Shown here in pieces: positions 1-7,922 of a stretch of DNA of 31,618 bases. The notes below the pieces were generated by a model. That model made no database searches. It was given only the letters and a program-made list of their open reading frames with translations, and was not told the DNA's origin. A program made the position numbers and the translations under genes. The DNA is taken from positions 1 to 31,618 of the forward strand of contig JANQQO010000101.1 in NCBI GenBank assembly GCA_028289305.1. The letters are read 5' to 3'. The DNA is from Rickettsiales bacterium (GTDB taxonomy: Bacteria > Pseudomonadota > Alphaproteobacteria > Rickettsiales > JANQQO01). Position 1 is the first letter of the stretch, and each line of letters begins with the position of its first letter.

Positions 1-291
1 GTGAAGATATATACCAGCGGTAGTGTTGCGGTGAGCCGGGACATCACCAAACCAGTAGCTGGCACGGTGGATATCTATGTCGATTCAGTGTTGCAAACAA
101 GCGGCGTGAGCGTGGATACCACCACCGGCATGGTCAGCTTCATCGCTCCGCCAGCGGATGGCAGCACTGTTACGGCTGATTTTGAATTTGATGTGCCGGT
201 ACGTTTCGACACGGACGAACTACAATTTGCCATTGATAGTTTTGATGCTGGCAGTTGGAACAACATTCCCTTGATTGAGGTGCGTGTATGA
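1..291 (+). CDS. DUF2460 (TIGR02217-type) phage/GTA tail protein, C-terminal part
   Basis: Only the last 96 residues or so lie in the window; the frame is open at base 1, so the real start is upstream. The ending, with a VPVRFDTD segment and a terminal IPLIEVRV, matches the C-terminus I know from DUF2460 proteins, which correspond to RcGTA ORFg12 and sit at the distal tail. The stop overlaps the next gene's start by 4 bp (ATGA), as expected for adjacent genes of a GTA-like tail operon. Family assignment is from remembered motif similarity plus gene order. Confidence 0.82.
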   Translation: MKIYTSGSVAVSRDITKPVAGTVDIYVDSVLQTSGVSVDTTTGMVSFIAPPADGSTVTADFEFDVPVRFDTDELQFAIDSFDAGSWNNIPLIEVRV

Positions 292-1133
292 AAAACATTA
301 GCTCAGAACTAGCAGCCCATTTTGAGGGAGGCCTTACCACACTTGCCACATGCTGGCGAGTTACCCGGCAGGATGGGGTGGAGGTTGGCTTTACCGATCA
401 TGACGAGCTAATCATGTTTGATGGCCTGGATTACGATTCTATTGCCGGGTTCACGCCTACCACAGTGGAAAGCAAATCCAACATGAGCGTGGATAATATG
501 GAGATAGAGGGGCAAACCTTTCCTTCAAAGATTACCGAGGCAGATCTCTTGGCCGGGCTGTATGATTTTGCAGAGGTTGAAATATTCATCGTGAATTATG
601 AAGATCTTACCCAGGGCAGGCTTGTGGTAAAGCGTGGCTGGTTGGGTGAAGTCACGCTCAACAAACAGATGTTTCAAGCGGAAGTGCGCGGCCTCACGCA
701 GCACCTATCACAAACGATTGGTGAGGTATTCTCTCCCAGCTGCAGGGCTATATTAGGGGATAGCCGCTGCAAAGTAGCATTGGGTGGGCTTACCGTCTCT
801 GCCGCGGTAACAGAAGTTACCAATAACCAGACTTTCAAAGCCACTGTCCTCACAGAGGACGCCGGATGGTACACTGGTGGTGAGGTGATCTGGACATCTG
901 GCAATAACGAAGGTCGCCGCATGGAGGTGAAAGAATTTGCTGATAGCCAAGTGGTGCTGGCATTACCGATGGGTAAAAGCATTCAGGTAGGTGATGACTT
1001 CGACATCATCGCCGGATGCGATAAGACCCGCGAAACCTGTATTAATAAATTCAACAACATTATCAACTTTCGGGGTGAACCCGATGTACCGGGAGTAGAT
1101 AAGCTACTCACCACCGCTGGTACCCTTAACTAG
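288..1133 (+). CDS. DUF2163 / phage BR0599-type tail hub protein (GTA gp13-like)
   Basis: This 281-aa protein has the two-part layout of the RcGTA hub protein: a DUF2163 N-terminal part (about residues 1-160) and a BR0599-type C-terminal part (about 190-275). Four cysteines sit as two pairs, C152/C161 and C244/C251. In the RcGTA structure the equivalent cysteines bind an iron-sulfur cluster that stabilises the hub, so the same is inferred here. The start overlaps the upstream stop (ATGA). It lies between the DUF2460 and NlpC/P60 genes, the order seen in GTA-like clusters. Confidence 0.9.
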   Translation: MKNISSELAAHFEGGLTTLATCWRVTRQDGVEVGFTDHDELIMFDGLDYDSIAGFTPTTVESKSNMSVDNMEIEGQTFPSKITEADLLAGLYDFAEVEIFIVNYEDLTQGRLVVKRGWLGEVTLNKQMFQAEVRGLTQHLSQTIGEVFSPSCRAILGDSRCKVALGGLTVSAAVTEVTNNQTFKATVLTEDAGWYTGGEVIWTSGNNEGRRMEVKEFADSQVVLALPMGKSIQVGDDFDIIAGCDKTRETCINKFNNIINFRGEPDVPGVDKLLTTAGTLN

Positions 1134-1144
1134 GAAATTTCAAT

Positions 1145-1624
1145 ATGAGCACGATTAAACCAGAGCACATTGTGGCTCAGGCACGCACATGGCTGGGTAC
1201 TAAATATCATCACCAAGGAAGATTGAAGAAAAGTAGGAATGGCCCTGGTGGTGTAGATTGTGTTGGGCTGGTAGTAGGGGTAGTTCATGAGCTAGGCATA
1301 CACGATGGTAACGGAAATGTTTTGTCGCTTTATGACGAAACAAATTACTCGTTTTATCCGGAGGGAGAGCGATTAGTACGCAGTATCGAAAAACATCTCC
1401 GAAAAGTGCCTTATGAAGAAATGCAGATTGGAGACGTGCTATTATTCAAGTTTCACCGTGATCCACAGCATATTGGCCTGCTCACTGATTATCCTACCGG
1501 GGGAATTGGTGTGATTCATTGTAACTCCAGCGCGGGCAAGGTGGTGGAGCACCCTTTAAGCAAAACGTGGCTGAGATTGTTGGTAGATGTTTACCGTTTT
1601 CCGCCTGCGTCTTTGAAACGCTAG
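1145..1624 (+). CDS. NlpC/P60 family tail peptidase (GTA gp14-like)
   Basis: A 159-aa cysteine peptidase of the NlpC/P60 type, the cell-wall peptidase carried in the tail tip of GTA-like particles (RcGTA ORFg14 family, TIGR02219). The likely nucleophile is C39 in GGVDCVGLV; the catalytic His is probably H109 (PQHIGLL), with H125 (VIHCNS) as a possible further site residue. It probably cleaves peptidoglycan cross-links during DNA delivery. Start at ATG 1145, 11 bp after the hub gene. Directly downstream, on the other strand, lies a toxin gene that interrupts the usual gp14-gp15 adjacency. Confidence 0.9.
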   Translation: MSTIKPEHIVAQARTWLGTKYHHQGRLKKSRNGPGGVDCVGLVVGVVHELGIHDGNGNVLSLYDETNYSFYPEGERLVRSIEKHLRKVPYEEMQIGDVLLFKFHRDPQHIGLLTDYPTGGIGVIHCNSSAGKVVEHPLSKTWLRLLVDVYRFPPASLKR

Positions 1625-1631
1625 ACTATTT

Positions 1632-1916
1632 TTAAAATAATTCTGAATGGGAACCAAGGCGCGCCAAATGTAGCGATGTATCGTCTAGACAGGCATAGAT
1701 GAGCAACCAATCCGGTTCAATATGGCATTCTAGAAATCCGCTCCAGTTGCCGGTTAAAGGGTGCGGACGATACTTATCAGGTAGTGGTTTGTCATGTCGT
1801 AATATCTCAAGGACACGATTCAGCTTGGCAATGTTTTTCCCTTGTCGGTGTGCTTTTTTAAGATCCCGCTTGAATGCGCTGGAAAGCTGTAATGTACGCG
1901 GCACGCTACGCGTCAT
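1632..1916 (-). CDS. yafQ: YafQ family mRNA interferase toxin
   Basis: A 94-aa toxin of the RelE/ParE superfamily, YafQ branch: a ribosome-dependent mRNA endonuclease that is held inactive by DinJ. The four residues corresponding to the YafQ active site are all present: H52 (PHPLTG), H65 and D69 (CHIEPDW), and H90 (GSHSELF). Length matches the E. coli protein (about 92 aa). It overlaps the end of the antitoxin gene by 11 bp, so translation is likely coupled. Nothing suggests it is broken. It is transcribed against the surrounding tail genes. Confidence 0.93.
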   Translation of the reverse strand: MTRSVPRTLQLSSAFKRDLKKAHRQGKNIAKLNRVLEILRHDKPLPDKYRPHPLTGNWSGFLECHIEPDWLLIYACLDDTSLHLARLGSHSELF

Positions 1917-2166
1917 CTATGTCGTCGAGTGCATCCTGCAAGCTATCATAGCGATGGCCTTTGCCTTCTTGAAGTTCACGCATCGCTGCAACGGTTTCTG
2001 CATTGGGAATGCGTATGTCAAAAGGCAACCCCTGATAGAGTGATACCTGTGTATAAAACAATGTTAGTGCCTCGCTTGGGGATAATCCAAGCGTAGCAAA
2101 CACCGCTTCTGCCTCTGCTTTCAAGCCAGGCTCTATACGCGAATTAATAGTGGCACTCTTTGTCAT
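1906..2166 (-). CDS. dinJ: DinJ/RelB family antitoxin
   Basis: An 86-aa antitoxin with a ribbon-helix-helix N-terminus (SATINSRIEPGLKAEAE) followed by the LGLSPSEALTLF helix typical of RelB/DinJ; the C-terminal half would bind the YafQ toxin. I chose the start at 2166 because a GGAGG ribosome site lies 7-8 nt upstream and the length equals E. coli DinJ; an in-frame ATG 5 codons earlier (2181) lacks such a site. It is first in a two-gene operon with the toxin. A 7-bp inverted repeat spans its promoter, which suggests autoregulation. Confidence 0.92.
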   Translation of the reverse strand: MTKSATINSRIEPGLKAEAEAVFATLGLSPSEALTLFYTQVSLYQGLPFDIRIPNAETVAAMRELQEGKGHRYDSLQDALDDIDDA

Positions 2167-2179
2167 AATAACATCCTCC

Positions 2180-2218
2180 ATGTAAGCTTATTGTACCACA
2201 TATGTCTTACATTAACAA
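2180..2218 (-). promoter_or_regulatory. dinJ-yafQ promoter with overlapping inverted-repeat operator
   Basis: Read on the minus strand: -35 TTGTTA (2213-2218), a 17-bp spacer, and -10 TACAAT (2190-2195). The inverted repeat ATGTAAG (2180-2186) / CTTACAT (2206-2212) flanks the -10 box. This is where a DinJ-YafQ complex would be expected to bind and repress its own operon. Assignment is by sequence pattern only. Confidence 0.7.
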
Positions 2219-2235
2219 CTCTTAGTTTTTCATTT

Positions 2236-5200
2236 ATGACCGATGTTATCCTTCCAGTTGCCGGCGGCATTACAGGTTTTGTATTAGGTGGTCCTTCCGG
2301 TGCGATTTTAGGAGCGAATCTCGCAGGGGCGGCGGGTAGCTTGTTTCCTAGAAGTCAGCGTGTACAGCTTCCGACGCAGGAAGGCCCACGTTTAGCTGAC
2401 TTGCGAGCACAAACCTCTACCTACGGTAATATGGTGCCGAAAGTCTACGGGACCATGCGGTTGGCGGGTAATGTCATTTGGTCGACGGATCTAAAAGAAG
2501 TACAAACGGAAATAACAACATCGCAAACTTCTAGTGGTGGAGGGAAGGGCGGTGGTGGTTCGGTTACTACCAGTCAGACCTCTGTAACCTACCAATATTT
2601 CATCACCCTGGCGATTGCCATTTGTGAAGGGCCGATGGATGAAGTGATCCGCGCCTGGGCAGATAGTAAAGTGCTAACGGAAGATGTTCTCTCCTCAGCA
2701 GAGGGTAAATACAACATACACCTAGGCGATGAGGAGCAAGAGGTTGATGATATTATAGCCAAACATCTGCCTAGCGGCACTATACCGGCCTATCATGGTT
2801 TAACTTATGTGGTAATTGAGGATTTTCCCTTAGCGGATTATGGCAACCGGATTCCCAATTTTACCTTTGAAGTACGCAGGACAGTTAAATTTACTCCCAG
2901 TATTGAAGATAAGGTAAAAGATATCGTGATGATTCCCGGTGCTGGAGAGTTTGTATACGGCACTGATATCACGACTAAGCAAGATGGTGCGTTTCCTAAT
3001 GGGCAGTTCGTTCCTTCGGGTGGCAAAACCCTTATCAACATGCATAATTATACAGGGAAAGCCGATCCGCTAGTGGCGCTCGATCAATTGGAGAGCGTGT
3101 TTCCCAATCTGGAGTGGGTGGCCGTTGTGGTCACATGGTTTGCCACCAGCACGGATGCGGGTACCTGCAGAATTATCCCAAAGGTAGAATTTCAGGGCAA
3201 TACGCAAGTATTGCCTGAAGACTGGTTTGTTGCTGGGCTTGGGCGTAACGATGCTGAAACGGTATTTTTCTTTGATGAGGGTACGCCTACCTACGGTGGC
3301 ACGCCTTCTGATCATACAGTGGTACAGATTTGCCAGGAGCTGAAAAACCGTGGGCTTAATGTGATGCTGTATCCCATGCCTTTTGTGGATCAAATCACGC
3401 CGATACCAAAGCCCTGGCGCGGCAGAATAGAGCCCGCCAATGCTACGGATGCCAATAACTGGTTTACCAAAGTGGGCGGCTATAATGCGTTTATCATGCA
3501 TTATGCCAATTTGAGTGTTGGTGGCACCAATTTGAAGGATGTGATTGATGCCTTTGTGATTGGCAGTGAGTTGGTGGGTATGACAGGCTTCACTGATACA
3601 CCGGGAAATTATCCTACAGTGAATCAGCTGGTAAGTTTGGCTGCCTCAGTGAAAGCAGCAGTTGGCAGCGTGCTGGTTACCTACGCTGCCGATTGGAGTG
3701 AATATCACAGCACTGACGGCTGGTTTAATATGGACTCGCTATGGGCCAGCCCTAACATCGATTTTGTGGGTATTGATAGCTATTTCCCGCTCACGCCGGA
3801 TGTGCCGCAAATTCAAATTACCGAGGAGCTGATAAAGCAATATTGGGAAGAAGGTGAGGGTTGGGATTATTTCTGGAACGAAGATCGCACTGTGCAAACC
3901 AGCTATGGTGGCGATCCTACCTATGCCTGGAAGAATCTAGAATATTGGTGGGGCAATACGCACACCAATCCTGATTTGAACGGTACGGCCTGGACTGCCA
4001 AAATGAAGCCGGTGTGGTTTACCGAATTTGGCTTCCCAAGTGTCGATGGAGCGGCCAATCAGCCCAATGTGTTTTATGATCCTACCTCCAGTGAAAGTTT
4101 CTTCCCGCGCGGCAGTAAGGGCAGAATTGACTTTCAAGCCCAGCGTGAAGCGCTCAATGCCACTCTGGATTATCTGGAAGGGAGAAACCAGGAGCCGGGC
4201 AATTCTAACCTGGTGCCACGCCGGTTTATCTGGACATGGGACGGGAGGCCATTCTCCTTCTGGCCGGATCTTGAAAATGTATGGCAGGATTCCATTCTGT
4301 GGGCCACCGGCCATTGGGTGCAGGGAAAATTGGGCAACAGCACGCTGGGAGCGATTGTTGCAGAATTACTGCAGGAAGCTGGACTTACACCATCGGATTA
4401 TGATGTCACACGGCTGACGGATACGGTGGAAGGGTTTATCCTGCAGCAGCCCATTACAGTGCGGAGTGCCCTGGAATATCTGGCAAGTGCCTATTTCTTT
4501 GATTGTGTGGAAAGTGATGGGTTGCTCAAATTCGTGCCGCGTGGCAGTGAATCAGTGCTCTCCATCCCGGAAGATGATCTGATTCCCACTTCGAAGAATG
4601 AGATTGATGATATTTTGGGCATCAAATATGCGCAAGGATTAGAGTTACCACAGCGGGTGAATGTTACCTATATTGATCGGCCATTTAATTATGATCCGGT
4701 TACCCAAGCGTCGCAGCGCCAAACTACGGGAGCGGTGGATCAGGTTACCATGAATCTGCCTATCGTGATGAGTGCAACGTTAGCAAAGCAAATTGCCGAT
4801 ATCACGCTTTACAGTGCATGGAAAGAGCGGGTGAGCTTTGAACTTATCATTCCGCCCAAATATGTGCGTTTGGAGCCAACCGATGTGATAACCGTTACGG
4901 TCAGTGGCGTACCTCATGAAATGCGGGTGATTAAAACCGATATGGAAAAGTATGGCTTGATGAAAGTGGCGGCAATCGCTGAGGATATTTCGAGCTATGA
5001 TTTTTATACTCCTCCTGGCTCCACCGGTGGCACAGTCGAGCCACCGGTGCTGGTGCCGGATACGCTGATTCAGTTTGTGGATGCTCCGCCGTTACCCACG
5101 GATAGCACCAGCAATCAAGGTTTGCTTCGCCTGGGTGTGGCACCGGATGGGCCGGGTTGGAATGGTGCTGCCATTTACCGCTCCACTGATGGCGGTGAAG

Positions 5201-5988
5201 CGGGTGGCAATACATTTGATCTGCTGGCCGGGCTGGATGGCCCTGCAGTGTTTGGAGCAATCATCACCAATTTGGCTGATGGTGTATTCGAAACCTGGGA
5301 TGAGAATAACACGGTGGATGTCATTCTTACCTCCGGCTCACTTATCAGCGTGAATGAATTGGCCATGCTCAATGGATCAAACGCAGCACTGATAGGTAAT
5401 GAGCTGGTGCAATTTCAGAATGCCCAACTGATTGGTGAAAGCACCTATCGGCTTTCACGGCTATTGCGTGGAAGGCAAGGCACAGAATGGGCCATAGACA
5501 CACACCAGCTGGGAGATCGTTTTATACTGCTTTCTCCGGCGCTGTACACCACTACCATTGCCAACAATAACATTGGCAAATTGCTATATTATAAGGCTGT
5601 AACGGTGGGCAATACGCTTTCTACCACTGAGGAGAAAGCGTTTACCTATACCGGCAATAATTTACGGCCTTTTTCACCGGTGCACATCAAAGGCAGCCGG
5701 GATAGCGGTAATGATTTAACCGTTACCTGGATTCGGCGCACGCGGGTGGATGGAGATTGGCGCGATTTTGTTGGTGTGCCATTGGGTGAAGAAACAGAAA
5801 GCTACGAGGTGGATATCCTAGGGCGGGGCAATGTGGTGCGCATGCTCACTAGCACCAGCCCAACCGTTACCTATACCGAAGCCGATCAAATCACTGATTT
5901 TGGCAGTGCGCAAAGCTCTGTGGATGTGAAAATCTATCAGCTTTCGGCGGTGGTAGGCCGCGGCTATGCGGGCATAGCTACCATTTAA
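2236..5988 (+). CDS. GTA TIM-barrel-like baseplate / host-contact tail protein (gp15-like)
   Basis: A 1250-aa tail-tip protein related to RcGTA ORFg15, which has a similar length (about 1300 aa). The N-terminal 35 residues form a Gly/Ala-rich hydrophobic stretch. A TIM-barrel, glycosidase-like domain spans about residues 355-700, with the strand motifs DFVGIDSYFP and VWFTEFGFPS. A phage tail_3 (PF13550-like) region and Ig-like C-terminal part follow. It probably contacts the cell surface or capsule. I place the start at ATG 2236 (MTDVILPVAGG); the frame could open at TTG 2191, but that lies in the divergent TA promoter. There is no clear ribosome site at either, which is odd for so long a gene. 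Confidence 0.92.
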   Translation: MTDVILPVAGGITGFVLGGPSGAILGANLAGAAGSLFPRSQRVQLPTQEGPRLADLRAQTSTYGNMVPKVYGTMRLAGNVIWSTDLKEVQTEITTSQTSSGGGKGGGGSVTTSQTSVTYQYFITLAIAICEGPMDEVIRAWADSKVLTEDVLSSAEGKYNIHLGDEEQEVDDIIAKHLPSGTIPAYHGLTYVVIEDFPLADYGNRIPNFTFEVRRTVKFTPSIEDKVKDIVMIPGAGEFVYGTDITTKQDGAFPNGQFVPSGGKTLINMHNYTGKADPLVALDQLESVFPNLEWVAVVVTWFATSTDAGTCRIIPKVEFQGNTQVLPEDWFVAGLGRNDAETVFFFDEGTPTYGGTPSDHTVVQICQELKNRGLNVMLYPMPFVDQITPIPKPWRGRIEPANATDANNWFTKVGGYNAFIMHYANLSVGGTNLKDVIDAFVIGSELVGMTGFTDTPGNYPTVNQLVSLAASVKAAVGSVLVTYAADWSEYHSTDGWFNMDSLWASPNIDFVGIDSYFPLTPDVPQIQITEELIKQYWEEGEGWDYFWNEDRTVQTSYGGDPTYAWKNLEYWWGNTHTNPDLNGTAWTAKMKPVWFTEFGFPSVDGAANQPNVFYDPTSSESFFPRGSKGRIDFQAQREALNATLDYLEGRNQEPGNSNLVPRRFIWTWDGRPFSFWPDLENVWQDSILWATGHWVQGKLGNSTLGAIVAELLQEAGLTPSDYDVTRLTDTVEGFILQQPITVRSALEYLASAYFFDCVESDGLLKFVPRGSESVLSIPEDDLIPTSKNEIDDILGIKYAQGLELPQRVNVTYIDRPFNYDPVTQASQRQTTGAVDQVTMNLPIVMSATLAKQIADITLYSAWKERVSFELIIPPKYVRLEPTDVITVTVSGVPHEMRVIKTDMEKYGLMKVAAIAEDISSYDFYTPPGSTGGTVEPPVLVPDTLIQFVDAPPLPTDSTSNQGLLRLGVAPDGPGWNGAAIYRSTDGGEAGGNTFDLLAGLDGPAVFGAIITNLADGVFETWDENNTVDVILTSGSLISVNELAMLNGSNAALIGNELVQFQNAQLIGESTYRLSRLLRGRQGTEWAIDTHQLGDRFILLSPALYTTTIANNNIGKLLYYKAVTVGNTLSTTEEKAFTYTGNNLRPFSPVHIKGSRDSGNDLTVTWIRRTRVDGDWRDFVGVPLGEETESYEVDILGRGNVVRMLTSTSPTVTYTEADQITDFGSAQSSVDVKIYQLSAVVGRGYAGIATI

Positions 5989-6011
5989 CCTTGAACTAAC
6001 TGGAGAAGATC

Positions 6012-6722
6012 ATGACTTCAACAGCAAAACTGGGCTTGCCGTATATTATTACAGCGCAGGCTCAGAAAGAAGTAACTCATAATGAAGCATTGAATGCGCT
6101 GGATGTGTTTGTAACTCGTGTTGTCACTGATTTTACGAATACACCACCGGACAGTCCTGCCGAAGGTGATATACATATTGTTGGCACCTCACCTACCGGT
6201 ACGTTTGTTGGCCATGATAATGAGCTGGCTCAATATCTTACGGGTGGCTGGATATTTTACACGCCATATAAATGGCTGGATGTGGTGGTGGAAGCACGGG
6301 ATGAGCGCTACACATGGGATGGTTCTGCCTGGGTGCCATTTGGCCTGATCATGAAAGATACCGGTGAGTATCTCCGTATCCAGAGCTGGCAAGAAGATGT
6401 TGATCTGAGTATTTCCACACAGACCGTCAATGCCATTCCGAACCGAGCAACCGTATTGGCGGTGAATACACGGACGATCACCGTCGTAACAGGTAGTGTG
6501 ACTAGTTTTGGTGTAGGTGTGGAGGGAGATACAACGCGCTATGGTACCGGCATTGGGCTTGCGGTAGATGCTACCAATATTGGGATCACCTTTAATCCAA
6601 TTGGGTATTACGCAGATACTCCGATCGTTCTTACACCTGATAAGGGCGCATTTGCTACGGGATTAATACGTATCAACGTACAATATATTCAAGCAAAAGG
6701 CCCGTGGCCTTGGGAGGTATAG
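6012..6722 (+). CDS. DUF2793 domain-containing phage/GTA protein
   Basis: A 236-aa protein whose first 115 residues carry the DUF2793 signature: LGLPYI-TAQAQKEVTHNEAL near the start and a WDGSAWVPFG end. Such proteins are often encoded next to TIM-barrel tail proteins in alphaproteobacterial prophages and GTA clusters and are thought to be fibre or tip accessory proteins. The C-terminal half is Gly/Thr-rich beta-structure and may be the receptor- or particle-bound part; that is inference. A GGAGAAG ribosome site precedes ATG 6012, 23 bp after the TIM-barrel gene. Confidence 0.85.
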   Translation: MTSTAKLGLPYIITAQAQKEVTHNEALNALDVFVTRVVTDFTNTPPDSPAEGDIHIVGTSPTGTFVGHDNELAQYLTGGWIFYTPYKWLDVVVEARDERYTWDGSAWVPFGLIMKDTGEYLRIQSWQEDVDLSISTQTVNAIPNRATVLAVNTRTITVVTGSVTSFGVGVEGDTTRYGTGIGLAVDATNIGITFNPIGYYADTPIVLTPDKGAFATGLIRINVQYIQAKGPWPWEV

Positions 6723-6724
6723 CA

Positions 6725-6973
6725 ATGGATCACGACACAAAAAATGCCATCCGTGAGGCGGTGAGAGAAGGTATAGAAGAGACGCTCACTAAATATGGCA
6801 TTGATACTTCTAACCCTACCGATATGCAGGCCGACATGGTCTATCTACGCAAATCTCGCACAGGTTCTGATGAAGTAATTAAATGGATTAAGCGTTCGGC
6901 AATCACCGCAGCGCTTACAGGAGCTTTGGTGGCGCTGTGGCAGGGTATTAAACATATTACGCAAGGAGGGTAG
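6725..6973 (+). CDS. Small phage-type protein with one C-terminal TM segment (DUF6127-like?)
   Basis: An 82-aa protein with a charged helical N-terminus (residues 1-55) and one hydrophobic segment near the C-terminus (AITAALTGALVALWQGI). The start at 6725 is supported by GGGAGG seven nt upstream; an in-frame ATG at 6704 lies inside the previous gene. It sits between the DUF2793 gene and a holin-like gene, so a membrane role in lysis or particle release is likely. It resembles small DUF6127-type proteins as I remember them, but I am not certain of the family. Confidence 0.7.
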   Translation: MDHDTKNAIREAVREGIEETLTKYGIDTSNPTDMQADMVYLRKSRTGSDEVIKWIKRSAITAALTGALVALWQGIKHITQGG

Positions 6974-6974
6974 G

Positions 6975-7424
6975 ATGGTGACGTTATTTGGATCATTGTT
7001 AGGATTTGTGAGTGCCACATTTCCTGATTTAATAAAGCTGTGGAGGGATGCAGCGGACCGCAAACATGAACTCACCATTTTACGCTTGCAAATGGAGCAG
7101 CAAGCGCAAGGCCATGCGCAACGTTTAGAAGAGATTCACGCACAAGCCGATATTGCCGAATCAAAAGCGCTCTATAAGACCTATTATTCCGGCATCAAAT
7201 GGGTGGATGCACTTAATGGTACGGTAAGGCCTGTGCTCGCCTATGCCTTTTTCTTTCTCTACTTCACCATCAAATGCATGCAATTTGTTATGGTTGATCT
7301 AACCGCTCCATTACCGTGGCACGTAGATATATTATGGTCGCAAGAAGATCAGGCTATTTTTGCCGGTATTATCAGTTTTTATTTTGGACAACGTGCCATG
7401 AATAAAGTGAGAAATGGAAAGTGA
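6975..7424 (+). CDS. Putative holin (GTA/phage 3TM-holin-like)
   Basis: A 149-aa protein, one base after the upstream stop. It has a short hydrophobic N-terminus, a charged coiled-coil stretch (about residues 25-70, Gln/Glu/Ala-rich) and two C-terminal hydrophobic segments (VRPVLAYAFFFLYF and AIFAGIISFYFGQRAM). The RPVLA...FYFGQRA layout resembles the holin family found beside GTA and prophage lysozymes. It overlaps the lysozyme start by 4 bp (GTGA), which supports a joint lysis function. The family is inferred from topology and context. Confidence 0.7.
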   Translation: MVTLFGSLLGFVSATFPDLIKLWRDAADRKHELTILRLQMEQQAQGHAQRLEEIHAQADIAESKALYKTYYSGIKWVDALNGTVRPVLAYAFFFLYFTIKCMQFVMVDLTAPLPWHVDILWSQEDQAIFAGIISFYFGQRAMNKVRNGK

Positions 7425-7855
7425 GACATATTACACAAACGGGGCTTGGTCTCATTAAGCGGTTTGAAGGGTTTAGGGATGCAATATATCTGGATGCTGT
7501 GGGTTTGCCTACTATTGGCTATGGTCATTTGATACGCGTAGATGAGGATTTTAGCCAAGGGATCACTGAACAGGAAGCGGAGATTCTATTGGCAAAAGAT
7601 GTGCGTACTGCAGAATACGCCGTGGTGCGGTTAATTGACGTGCCGCTGACCGACGGGCAATTTGATGCGTTGGTATCCTTTACCTTCAACCTTGGTTCCG
7701 GCGCATTGCAGCGTTCCACACTCCGCCGTAAGGTGAATCGCGAAGAACACGCCGAAGTGCCGCGTGAGCTGCTGCGCTGGGTTTGGGCTGGCGGAAAGAG
7801 ATTGAGGGGGTTAATGCGACGGAGGACGGCAGAGGGGAAGTTGTATGTAGTTTAA
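7421..7855 (+). CDS. GH24 (T4-type) phage lysozyme / endolysin
   Basis: A 144-aa muramidase that cleaves the glycan strands of peptidoglycan. The GH24 catalytic triad is intact with the right spacing: E16 (KRFEGF), D25 (YLDAVG) and T31 (LPTIGYGH), i.e. E-x8-D-x5-T. The motif FNLGSGALQRSTL is also typical. There is no signal peptide or N-terminal anchor, so it would need the upstream holin to reach the wall. The GTG start at 7421 overlaps the holin stop. It is the last gene of the phage/GTA block; no clear terminator follows. Confidence 0.93.
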   Translation: MRHITQTGLGLIKRFEGFRDAIYLDAVGLPTIGYGHLIRVDEDFSQGITEQEAEILLAKDVRTAEYAVVRLIDVPLTDGQFDALVSFTFNLGSGALQRSTLRRKVNREEHAEVPRELLRWVWAGGKRLRGLMRRRTAEGKLYVV

Positions 7856-7922
7856 TATTTTTGGACTTTTTGGAATTACCCGATATGTTAGCGCCATGAC
7901 AGCATAGGGCTAAAGGTGTTAG

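Noticed and set aside
1699..2043. 114-aa plus-strand reading frame across the TA pair
   Set aside because: It lies opposite the well-supported yafQ and dinJ genes and has no recognisable motifs; it is a shadow frame.
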